64,000 bases of DNA from Monomorium pharaonis (lineage: Eukaryota > Arthropoda > Insecta > Hymenoptera > Formicidae), in the NCBI RefSeq assembly GCF_013373865.1, contig NC_050476.1:18117686-18181685 (forward strand). Reading direction: 5' to 3'. How positions within the stretch are numbered: position 1 is the first letter of the stretch; every line of letters begins with the position of its first letter. Both the position numbers and the translations under genes were made by a program. The notes beneath the pieces are model-generated. The model had not been told where the DNA came from and made no database searches. It worked only from the letters and a program-made list of their open reading frames with translations. Below, piece after piece: positions 54,567 to 64,000 of the stretch.

Positions 54567-57500
54567 CTAAGGTCGTATTTTGAATTTAAAAATATCAACG
54601 TGTCTCGAATATAAGTATTATTGAAGAGACTAAGAATAAATTATTATTATTAATTTAACACTACAACTTGATTTTTTCAACTTGATTAAATTTGTTCAGT
54701 TCAAGTGTTTATACATTTAACTTAACTTAAATTTAAATTAAACATTTAAATACTTGTGAACTTATTCAATTTAATATTTTATTCAAGTATTAAATTAAAA
54801 ATACTAAAATAAAAGCACAGTAGACAATAATTTAAATAGTGAAAATAAAAAGCTATGAGCCAATTTATATTTCAAATATTTATATGCATTCTTTTACAAA
54901 CGGCAACGTAAAAATTCAAAAAATTTTTTAACTTGACAGAATTATAGATTAGATAAACTTAATAACAAAATAATTTTCATTGGTGCCCAAAATAAATTTT
55001 AATGATAAAAACAGCCCGTTGAAATGTTTCATTATTAAGTTTATCTATAATTCTGCAAGATTTCAAATTTTCTTGAATTTTCGCAATGTTAAATTCCTTT
55101 ATAAGTTGATCTTTGAAAAAATCGAAACTTCTACTTTAAAATGGCTCCAGAAAATTATGATTTTTTTCTTTCACGAAATTATAATAGTTCTTGTAAGTTA
55201 AATACATAAAACTTGAACTGTTGAAGAAACTCAATAATCATTAAGTTAATAATTTTCTTTTCAATAGCTTAAAAAAGGGCGCGATACCTCAATCGCCTCA
55301 TTTGCGCTGCTGACGCTGGCATATTTCGCATATCCGCAATTCTTGCCGGGTAACATATATACATCTATGAGATTTCCAAACCTACAGAACGCGTCCTTCA
55401 TAGCGTAGATAGGTGGCACTGGTGGACCGCATACGATGAAACACCTCTTAGCGACCTCAGCGTCTATACTCGCCATCGGTTGTACAGGTGGTAACTTCAC
55501 GGATATGTGGTCTAAGCCTAAAGTGAGAAACGCAATACTTGACGCACAATGTATTATCCTCTCGGCGCACCGGCTCGCCGCCGGGCGAGCTAAGCAAGAT
55601 CGTCGGATTTACTCACTCGGTGCTGTCAGACCTGCAGCTTGAATCAACGAGGTGGCTTGAGCAATCGTCTCTGCTAAATGCGCCAGATCAGTCCTCGCGC
55701 TGGCGACACTGCCGGCGGTCGACCCCCCAGGTTTTGACGCGCCCTTCGGTGGTGCGCTCGTCAGATCCGGTTTGACGATCATCCGATGACCAGGCGGATA
55801 TTCAAAACCGTGGAACTTCTCGCGCGCGTATGCCGCCGCGCTCGGATTGTTGTACACCACTACCGCCTGGCCACGCGGCATCCTGTATCTAACATCGGTC
55901 TTCAAGTGGCAGTAATCCATCCCAGGCACTATATCAAAAAGCTTCCATAGCTGGTCTTGATTCAGCGCCGGGTGCGCGATCACCTGCAGACGCGTATAGC
56001 CCTCCGAGTTGGAGTAGTTGGTCGCGATCTCCAGGCTGATGCTGCTCTTGCCGAAGTTCGTGGGACCATAGCTGGCGCCGGTGCCGTCATACGCGGCACT
56101 GGACAACCCATTGTTGTACTTGACATCGTTGTGATCGGATTTCGGTTTCTTCGGCTCGGCAAACACCGCTTTGTACTTCCTGTCGCACTCCTCGAACGCC
56201 CGCGCTGCGCTCGATACCTTCTTGAATTTTACGTAGCCGAAGCCCTTGGACTCGTTCGTGCTGCGATCCTTCACGACCGTTGCGTACTCTATCGCACCGA
56301 ACTTGGAGAACTCCTGTTGCAACTCGCTGTCAGTCATTGTTTTCGGTAATACACAGAATAAGCGAACCCACCTCTCCTCTTCGTTCGTCTCGCGCACAGA
56401 ACCTTGATCCCGGCTGTAAATTATTAGAAACATCCATTAAAATCAAATATATTCTTTTAAATTATCAAATAAATATAATAAAAAATTAATATATAAATTA
56501 ATTCCCCAAAACAGAAATATAATAACTGCTATTATTAAATTTTTTATAAGAGAATCCTAAAGGATCCAAATATTTTTTTTCCAGAACACATTTATAATTT
56601 TGTTAGGGTACTTTGTTGTCATTCTATTTTTATTGTTCATTACACAAAACCAAAAATGACAAAAAAGTGCTAAAATTTTTCCAGCTAGCAAAATGTTACA
56701 CTTTCGGCAGATTGGCAATAGATTTGATCAGAAAACGTTAGCAGATTGATCTCATCTGAGATTACATTCTGATTACATTCTGTCGGTCGATTACAGAACC
56801 TGACTGCAGATTACAGTGTGAAACTGAGCAAAATCTACATGACACAATTTGATTGGCAGATTAGTAGTAGAAATCGAGCAGTTTACTGTCTTGTAGATAT
56901 TTAAATTGTGACATTAAAATATCTTTAAAAATGACTGTTTTTGAAATGACTTAAAAAATTCTGTTCTTTTTAATTTCGATTTAAAGAAAATTTTTAACTG
57001 TTTTATTAATAGAAATTAATATATCAGCTAAATTTGAAAAAAGCTCCCAACTCTATTTTTTATGAAATTGAGATACTTATTTTATGCAACTCAAAATCTT
57101 AAGATAATTTGCACAAAATAAGTATCTCAATTTCATAAAAAAGTGGAGTTAAGTGGTTTTCGAATTTGATCAACAATATTTTACATGTAAAATATTGTAA
57201 CTTCTTCATCAAAAACACAATCATGTCTCACACACATAAACAATACATACAATAACAATTATGCCACGTTAAAATTTTGATTATATTAAATCTTTAAATA
57301 TAGAAAGTAAAATGACCAATTTCACATGCAAGAGATGGAGCAGCAGTCCTGCAATCATTTTCAATCCTGTATTCAGTGATGGCACAGATCCTGGTTGGTT
57401 TTTACAATCTGCTGTCAGATGTTGCATAGATCTTCAGTTTCTGGCATTAATCTGTCATCATCAGGTTCTGTCAGCAGAATCTATTAAATGTAACATGCCA

Positions 57501-58038
57501 ATCTGCTGACAGAATGTCAACAGATTCTATTAGATTTCTAGCAGCAGTTTACCAACATTGTCAGATATTGCAGATTCTGTATAAAATCTGTTGCCTTTCT
57601 GATATTAGAAATTACAGCAAAGTACATAATCCGTTTCTTCAAGTTTTGCTCTCTGAATTCATAAATGCATCCTGAATACAAGATCCCAGATTCTAATGTG
57701 TTTCTCGTCTAATCCCTTTAAACTTTTTGTTCTTTCAAAAAAACAAAAGTCAAACTGGTGAAAAGTGAAGATAATCCCTCAACCTGACAATCACTGGTCA
57801 ATCAGTGAACTAGTCAATCAGAATTTTTAAAGTGAACAAAACGTTGAAGGAGGACTTACTTCGAAGCGATCATCACTTTGATAGGTCTGCCGACAGAGCC
57901 CAACATCTTGCCATTCATCTCTTCCAGAGCGAACGCTGCTTCTGACGTTTTAAAGAACTTGATATATGTGACACCTAAAAGACAAAACAAATGGTAACAA
58001 TGTTAACAGAGATTACATAGGACATATGCCAGGAACAT

Positions 58039-58075
<37 letters not shown>

Positions 58076-58475
58076 AAATCAAATAGAGAGAGAGAGAGGG
58101 AGAGAGAGACCAAATCAAATAGAAAGAGAGAAAGAGAGAAACAATAACAATAATCTTTCTCAGACGGAAAATAAAAGAGCCGCGCTTTAAAAAAGAGAAA
58201 AAAATGCGCTTTTTTTTGTTATTTTTTAGAGCGGATCGCAACCTAATCGATTCAGTTTTTACATCACCTTTATTCTCGCCCGTATTACGATCCTTAACCA
58301 CCCAGATGTCCTCGATCTTGCCGAACTTCTCGAATGCCTTCCTGAGATCGTCTTCCTCGAGGCTTTTGTGGCAGATGACGAAGAGACGTGAGTTCGGCGG
58401 ATCGTCATTTTTGGAGCGGAGATCCGTCTGCGAGTAATACGAGTCCCGTTCCCTGTGGTCGGCCATTTTACCCAA
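54453..58475 (-). CDS. RBM45: RNA-binding protein 45 (RBM45), complete, 5 exons
   Basis: Five minus-strand exons join in phase into 487 codons plus TGA, all with GT-AG introns. RBM45 (also Drb1) is an RNA-binding protein of the nucleus and cytoplasm, with RRM domains and a role in neural RNA handling in vertebrates. RRM1 (about 30-107) starts RLFVICHKSLEEDDLRKAFE; RRM2 (about 125-200) has RLFCVLPKTMTDSELQQEFS and the RNP1-like KGFGYVKFK; RRM3 (about 250-335) has LQVIAHPALNQDQLWKLFDI; the C-terminal RRM (about 400-470) has RCFIVCGPPVPPIYAMKDAF and ends EICGSRLKVLEAEE; a basic tail RRKRLRM follows. Human RBM45 is 474 residues, so length fits. The first ATG gives MGKMADH; starting at the second Met would lose three residues. 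The gene lies upstream of per in the same direction. Confidence 0.95.
54567..55287 (-). other. RBM45: RBM45 intron 4
   Basis: AT-rich; the part at about 54690-54790 resembles the MITE interior at 40840-40920. Confidence 0.6.
55288..55517 (-). CDS. RBM45: RBM45 coding exon 4
   Basis: Acceptor CTTTAG, donor GTATCG. First part of the C-terminal RRM, to GYAKYASVSSANEAIE. Confidence 0.94.
55617..56413 (-). CDS. RBM45: RBM45 coding exon 3 (RRM2 and RRM3)
   Basis: Acceptor TTACAG, donor GTGAGT. Longest exon, covering RRM2, a Tyr/Asn/Gly-rich linker and RRM3, then an Ala/Ser/Gly-rich linker. Confidence 0.95.
56414..57859 (-). other. RBM45: RBM45 intron 2 with repeat-like tract
   Basis: Contains a palindrome (57049-57150) flanked on both sides by tracts rich in CAGATT/AATCTG words (about 56700-56890 and 57330-57610). 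Confidence 0.5.
57049..57150. repeat. Inverted repeat with about 42 bp arms
   Basis: ATGAAATTGAGATACTTATT on the left is matched by its inverse AATAAGTATCTCAATTTCAT on the right; the arms extend outward to ACTC/GAGT. Confidence 0.75.
57860..57974 (-). CDS. RBM45: RBM45 coding exon 2
   Basis: Acceptor TTTTAG, donor GTAAGT. Second half of RRM1: VTYIKFFKTSEAAFALEEMN, ending RPIKVMIAS. Confidence 0.94.
58038..58140. repeat. (GA)n microsatellite in RBM45 intron 1
   Basis: GA dinucleotides interrupted by two CAAATAGA-type spacers. Confidence 0.9.
58268..58475 (-). CDS. RBM45: RBM45 coding exon 1
   Basis: Start codon, Ser/Asp-rich N-terminus and first half of RRM1, to RNTGENK. Donor GTGATG, phase 1. 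Confidence 0.93.
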
Positions 58476-58690
58476 ACGATGAATAACGACGACGAACGCG
58501 AGCGCTGCCGCGAGCGCGGACGATCTACCGCCGTCCGTCTACGCGGGGCTCGGCTGACGCGCGAAGAGCGAGAACGAGGATGCCGCTGGCTCCGGCTGGC
58601 GCGGAGGGGGTGTCCCTCCCGCCTCCTCCCACCGTCGCCCCCGCGGAGTTAATCCGCGCGACGGACAAACGACGCGAGACTTGCGGTATA
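58476..58690 (-). promoter_or_regulatory. RBM45: GC-rich proximal promoter/5' UTR of RBM45
   Basis: CpG-dense stretch directly upstream of the first ATG, abruptly ending in AT-rich DNA at about 58690. Typical of broad, TATA-less promoters. Start site not placed. Confidence 0.45.
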
Positions 58691-61087
58691 ACCTTTAAAC
58701 AAGATCAGATGTTTAATTTCAGCCTCGATCGTTCGTGGAAAAACAATCTTATGGTTCTGACGAAAAAAAAAAAACATTTTATTTCTTTTTTAATTTTATA
58801 TTTTAAATTTAAGATTTCTGAAAAAATATCTTAATTATCTCTCCAAGTTTTGTAAGATTTATTTTTCAATACTTCAGAACTTTATAAGAAAAAAAGTATT
58901 TATATCTTGTATTTTTGAGAATTTATTTTTCATTTATGAAGATTTCTGAAAAACTTTCTTAAATTTTTTTGAACCTCTAAGATTTCTCTTAGAATGCTCA
59001 GAATTTACATATATAAAAAATTTGGAAAATTGTAAGTTTTTCAAATATAAATTTTTCATATTTTAAAATTATTTTAATAAAGATTTTTGAAATTTACGAG
59101 ATTTCTGTGCGAGATTTATTTCCAAATCTCGTTCTACAATCTTGCAAGTGTCAATTAAAAAATTGAGAATTTCCTATAAAATTACAATTTCTAAAATTAA
59201 TATAGAAATCCTGAAAAACAATACAAAGAATTCTAAGACAAATTTTCACGAAGCAAAAGATATACAGATATAGATCAAAGAATCTTTACTAACCGCGACG
59301 GAACATATGAATAGAAATTCCGAAAGCATAGTTCCGTTGAGTGTTCAACGATCATGATAATTATGATGATGAGACGCTTGAGAAATGTACAAAAAAATCA
59401 CCGTATTCGACATAGGACTGAAAAAAAAAAACAAAATTTAATATCTCGTTCCTCGCAAGGACAAACGCTATAGACAAAAACAAGAATCCTGGCATATTTG
59501 TCTCGATAGATCCATTAATGAAGGAAGAGAAACAAGAGAAATACGTTCTTTACGAGTTACGTGATGTCAGAAACTCCCTGTGGTAACGAGACAGATAAAC
59601 ATCTAACAATAAGGTACGGAAGAGAAAGAGCAGGAGAAAGAGAGGGGAGAAAACCGCAAGTGCCGGCTTAAACCTGCTGTTCTCGCGCCTGACATTTAAC
59701 GTCAATCGTCGCCAGTCTGGCAATTCGGAATTTTGTTTGCCTCTTACCTCGGGGAAGAAAAAAAACGCTCTCTCTAAAGATCGTAGTCCATACAACAGTC
59801 GCCAATTTTTTCATTCTCGGCGATTAAAACGCATTCGCACGATGTTTGTAAAACTGGATGCACGATGTATCAGGGCTGTTCCTACAACAGCGTAATCATA
59901 ATAATCATAAGCGACTGTAAGACGCAATTGTACGTTCATTTTCTAACAAATGTTAAATAGTTTTAATCTTAGCGTGATTTATATACCTTTTATCTTTTTT
60001 TAGTTCTATGAATATATGAGAAAAATAGGGATTAGAGAAATTACAGAGATTAATTTATGTTGATAGAAATAAACAAAATGTCTTAGGCGATACTTTACTA
60101 TCACTTACATTACGTTTACGCTATTGTGGAAATGACCTTTAGCGATTCTCGCATGGATCCCTTCCTCTGTGATGTTACGCGACGAATGGCGAACAAACTA
60201 TTTTCATCGTCGTTCCTCGTATTTTTGGAATTTAACGGTCGCGCTTTATTTTTTGTAATGCTGCCGCGTTATATGTTTATATGATTGAAATACAAATAAA
60301 AACTCAAATGTCTAAAATATGGGATGTAGACATGTAAGTTATTGATTTTTTTTGTATTTAACGTACAATATATAAAATATATTTGATGGATGCATATATG
60401 TGTATATATTAAGCATTTGTATAATTCAAAATAAAATTTGAGAATTAAAAAAAAAAGTAAAATGTAAGTTATTCCTCGTTTCAAGATTTAAAATTATATA
60501 CAATACTGGTAATCAAAAGAAAATAAGAATTTCGGATAAATAAAAAGACTTAATATTTTTAGCCAAGGCTATATATGTATGTTACCTACCGCTACAATGC
60601 TAAAAAGAAAACAAAGTTTCCCAGAAATAAGTTTTGAATTTCGTTCATGGAAATTTCGTAATATTATTTTTAAATGCAATTCTGATGTAACAACACTAAA
60701 AAAAGTGTTTGATTTAATTTTAACATGTTAAAATGTTTGATTTCTCTTTTTAAATACTTAAAAACGTTTTAGTTTTAAACGATATTTAAAATTAAAATGT
60801 TTAAAACTAAAATATCTTTAACAACTTTAAACATTTTAGTGTTTTAAATATAAACGTCATTTAAAATTAAAACATATGTACGTATTTTAAAAAATAGAGA
60901 CAAAAATAAAGAATTTTAATATTTTAAAAATCATTATTTTTTAGTGATTGTTGACTAAAATCATTATTAACTATTTAATGCTCTGAATGAACAGCCGTAT
61001 TGTTCTTTTCTCGCAAACAATTAAAAGATAACTTTTAAATTTTGTCATGTTGCAGCAAAATAAATGATAAATATAATCTTATTTTTA

Positions 61088-61127
<40 letters not shown>

Positions 61128-61334
61128 GTGTATATATATATATTACATCCAAGCATATTATGTACGCGCAGGAAGAGCGCGCGTGTGACCTCGACGTTAA
61201 ATAAAAATATGGCTAATAATATTCTCTAAAAAAACGCGCCGTCAAAGGAAAGAATTAAGGTCAATCGGCCTAAAAAAAAATAAATAAAAAAACTCTTGTC
61301 TTACAAAAGATCTTACACATACTTAGAATGCCAA
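58691..61334. other. Intergenic upstream of RBM45
   Basis: AT-rich. About 59550-59850 is of higher complexity and contains a minus-strand donor-like CCCGAG|GTAAGA near 59750, which could end a 5' UTR exon; this is weak. A repeat similar to the one at 63682 lies at 60690-60960. An AC/TA microsatellite is at 61090-61142. Confidence 0.4.
61090..61142. repeat. (AC)n(TA)n microsatellite
   Basis: AC dinucleotides followed by TATATGTG/TA repeats. Confidence 0.95.
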
Positions 61335-62110
61335 TTAATAATTCATTAAATCGTGCGTGACAGTCCGAACGGCGCGGAAGGCGTTCAATCGCTCGGCCAA
61401 CAATTTTTTCATAAATGCCGAAATAGCGAACTGATGATAACGACGACGCGTCTCAAACCATCCCAGGTATACAAATTTCCCCGTCGTTCGCAAAATCGCG
61501 TTACGGCAGAGAGCGCCGGCGGAAAAAAATCGGCTTGCGCAAACCCGCGTCCCGCGATCGCGCTGTGTTTCGCAAAAGCCGCAGGAAAACGTCGACGCGC
61601 GATTGAAAGTGTCATGCTCCAATATTTTCGCGTGCGAGCGTCAGCGGAGAAGAGGAAGAGAAATGCGGTAACGCGACGAGTGGTTCGCCGCTTCGCGGCA
61701 TAATCGGCGTTTCACTACCTGAGCCCCGCGCGCCCTCGGTCCCCGCTCTCTTGCCGCGATTTGCCGTCTCCGTTAGTTTCCCGCCGACAATCTCAGCGAG
61801 GAACGAGAGGTTCGCTGCCGATTCGCGGCAGTTCTGCCTAGTATCGCTTTGCATGTATTGAATAAAAAGAAGGACAGAGTCCACGAGCCTAACCGTTTGC
61901 GATTCTATGATGCATAAATTTCATCGAGCAACGCGGATACGAGTCGCCTACTCCTCGACAATCAGGCAACGTCTCTCGCAAGGATTACATAAGCTTCTCC
62001 CTACTTCTCCAAATCGTCGTTTCTTAAAATATACATGTAACCTGTGTGGAACGTGGCGCATCGCGTGCGTACGAAAGCCATAATAAACGTCGCAATTGAC
62101 GACGTAAAAA
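61335..62110. other. Unexplained GC-rich island between RBM45 and Pgd
   Basis: A CpG-rich block nearly 800 bp long. Frames of 90-116 codons exist on both strands but overlap one another and match no family I recognise. It could be a promoter, an enhancer or a noncoding exon. Confidence 0.45.
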
Positions 62111-62938
62111 TTCTACGAGAAATCTCTGAAAATGTACCTTATTATTTATTCAATTACATATTATTTCTTTTTTTCAGCATATATATATATATGTGTGTTA
62201 TTTTTATTTCCTGCTATTCTGTTCGAATTTCCTATACTGTTTTATTATTTTAGTCAATAATAAAAAGTAAACAATTTCCACATAAGAGATTGAAAAAAAT
62301 TTTAAATAAAACATTAATAAAAAAATAAAATAGACCCGACTAGAACAGCACAGATAAACTCTCTTTTTTAAACAGCACAAACGCGCTATTTAGTTTCTTA
62401 TTTTTAAATAAATTGCAATAATTATGTAGATAACTATGTATACAAATTAAAATTTATTATCTCCGTGATGAGAGTCTCTCATGAAATTAGTACAGCAAGA
62501 GAACCAATCAGCAGTGACAATTTCGATGGATTCGACTATTGATTTCATCTTTTTTTTAGAAATAATTATCGTTAATTAACATTCGTAAAAATATACTCTT
62601 TTTATCACAAATCTCTACAATGTTTTAAAAATATAAAAAAAATATATTTTTACAAAAATATTATATATTTTTATATATACATAACAAGATGAAGAGAATA
62701 TAACATATCTTTTATTAACAATATATTAATTATGTTATATAGTTAGTCTGTTAATTATAAAATGACCCATGTCGAGACGCTTCTTCGTCATGTCAGAGCT
62801 ATGTATTATAATAATGTCACATGTTTAAATTATTTGTAATTCAATTGCCCGTATTTGTCACATTGTATTGCATTTCTTTTGGTGTATTCGTTTGTACATT
62901 GTTGACCATTGTTACATTACCGCGTAAATTTGTGAGTT
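62111..62938. other. Downstream flank of Pgd
   Basis: AT-rich; includes the Pgd 3' UTR. Minus-strand AATAAA lies near 62710-62716. Confidence 0.5.
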
Positions 62939-63281
62939 TTACGCGTCATACGTGGAAGCGGATACGTTTCCGCCGTGTCCGGTCCAGTTCGTGTGAACAA
63001 ACTTCCCTTCCTGACCGAGCAGTTCGTACGTGTGAGCGCCGAAGTAGTCGCGCTGGGCCTGCAGCAAATTCGCCGGTAATCGCGCTGTTCTGAATCCATC
63101 GTAGAAAGCCAAAGCCGTCGATAGAGCAGGTGTCGGTATACCCATCGTCACAGCAGCGCTCACCACTATTCTGGCACTCCGATGGCACACGTTCATAGCC
63201 TTAGCGAAGAACTCGTCCAACAATAAGTTGGATAATTTCGGATTTTTATCGTACGCCGCTTTTATATTTCCCAGGAATGCG
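62939..63281 (-). CDS. Pgd: 6-phosphogluconate dehydrogenase, last coding exon (partial gene)
   Basis: Encodes the C-terminal 113 residues of the decarboxylating enzyme that turns 6-phosphogluconate into ribulose 5-phosphate with NADP+ in the cytosolic pentose phosphate pathway. Diagnostic strings: SAAVTMGIPTPALSTALAFY, LPANLLQAQRDYFGAHTYE and TNWTGHGGNVSASTYDA, then TAA at 62941-62939. Acceptor TTCTAG precedes FLGNIKAAYDKNP. In the family this region holds the all-alpha domain end and the tail that reaches into the partner subunit's active site. Earlier exons are not seen in 63282-64000 and must lie beyond the right edge. No damage is visible. Confidence 0.97.
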
Positions 63282-64000
63282 CTAGAAAGAAATTACACAA
63301 TTTCTCAAATCTCTCTGATAATACGCTTCTTTAGAAAATGTGTTTTAACACTTGTTACCTGCGAAGTTTTGTTATACTTATAATATTTTTAGTGCACATC
63401 TAATCAATAAAATATATAATAGTTATTATAATGTTTACAGTGTTCGGCAACAGGTAGAAGGAAATTTAAAGAGTAATTCTAAATAATAAAATAAAACGAA
63501 AAATCAAGAATAACAAAATCGCAATTAAGACTCAGTTTTTTAAATTATAAGTATGTAAATATTCATGTAAAAAATACCTGAATATTTAGACTTTATAATC
63601 AAAAAACAAATCTTCCACACTGGAATTCTGCAAAATTAAACACTTTTTTTAAATATTATTGTTCCAATTTTCATTCCATGTTACACTGAAAAAAGGTTTT
63701 TAATTTTAAGATAATAAAATGTTTCATTTCTATCTCTGTTTTTTAAATACTCAAAGATATCTTAGTTTTAAACGGTTTTTAAATTTAAAACACTAAAACA
63801 TTTAAAACTCTTAAAGATTTTTAATTTTATAAAAATAAACAGAAATAGAACATTTTAATGTCTTAAAAATAAAAAAAAACTTACTTTTCTCTTACAATAG
63901 AACATTTTAATGTCTTAAAAATAAAGAAAAACTTACTTTTCTCACTGTATCTTTATCTTTATCCTATCGCGTCTTTACGTAAGATGAATGATTATTCATT
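63282..64000 (-). other. Pgd: Pgd intron (start beyond window)
   Basis: AT-rich; holds a MITE-like repeat (63682-63949). No further Pgd exon found. Confidence 0.6.
63682..63949. repeat. MITE-like repeat with ACACTGAAAAAA ends and a 52 bp tandem duplication
   Basis: Left TACACTGAAAAAAGGTTTTT pairs loosely with right (minus) ATACAGTGAGAAAAGTAAG. Between 63845 and 63948 a 52 bp unit (ATAGAACATTTTAATGTCTT...) occurs twice in tandem. TTTAAAAC/GTTTTAAA-rich interior is shared with 60690-60960. Confidence 0.5.

Noticed and set aside
55957..56349. 130-codon plus-strand frame
   Set aside because: Antisense shadow of RBM45 exon 3, which has clear RRM domains.
61353..61703. 116-codon frame in the GC-rich island
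   Set aside because: Overlaps equally long frames on the other strand; composition explains it.
1..64000. CRISPR arrays, tRNA or rRNA genes, operons, bacterial or viral genes
   Set aside because: None seen; repeats are dispersed or dinucleotide types and the genes are intron-bearing insect genes.

Overview
The window is eukaryotic nuclear DNA from an insect, most likely an ant or another aculeate hymenopteran. It is AT-rich, with long introns, canonical GT-AG splice sites, many microsatellites and many small palindromic (MITE-like) elements. The protein evidence is a PERIOD protein with a bee/ant-type (vertebrate-like) C-terminus. The species cannot be named from the sequence alone.

All four clearly intact conserved genes lie on the minus strand, so they read from high to low coordinates. 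They are: (1) the last coding exon of 6-phosphogluconate dehydrogenase (Pgd, 62939-63281; the rest is beyond the right edge); (2) a complete five-exon RNA-binding protein 45 gene (RBM45, 54453-58475, 487 codons); (3) a complete circadian clock gene period (per, 8990-50394), which I could splice by hand into 17 phase-consistent exons giving 1109 residues; (4) a three-exon gene for a small secreted single-domain von Willebrand factor C (SVWC/Vago-like) protein (1072-2512, 115 residues).

The per gene fills about 41 kb, and its introns hold the most unusual material. Intron 14 (9992-13994) contains an intronless plus-strand (antisense) gene for a 130-residue F-box protein with its own TATA box and poly(A) signal. 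That gene is flanked by three palindromic elements and followed by a decayed lysine/serine-rich multi-exon gene, perhaps of the BEN-domain type. Introns 1-3 are packed with dispersed repeats and with GC-rich islands that could be alternative promoters or enhancers. About 390 bp upstream of the per start codon are a CACGTT and a CACGTG box separated by exactly 6 bp, the tandem E-box layout used by CLOCK:CYCLE-type activators.

Downstream of per, at about 5.1-7.5 kb, is a roughly 2.4 kb element with degenerate terminal inverted repeats that carries a broken gene for an OB-fold (RPA-like single-stranded-DNA-binding) protein. No transposase, CRISPR array, tRNA, rRNA or prokaryotic feature was seen. 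Exon borders are from manual reading of splice consensus and reading-frame continuity; they were not checked against transcripts.
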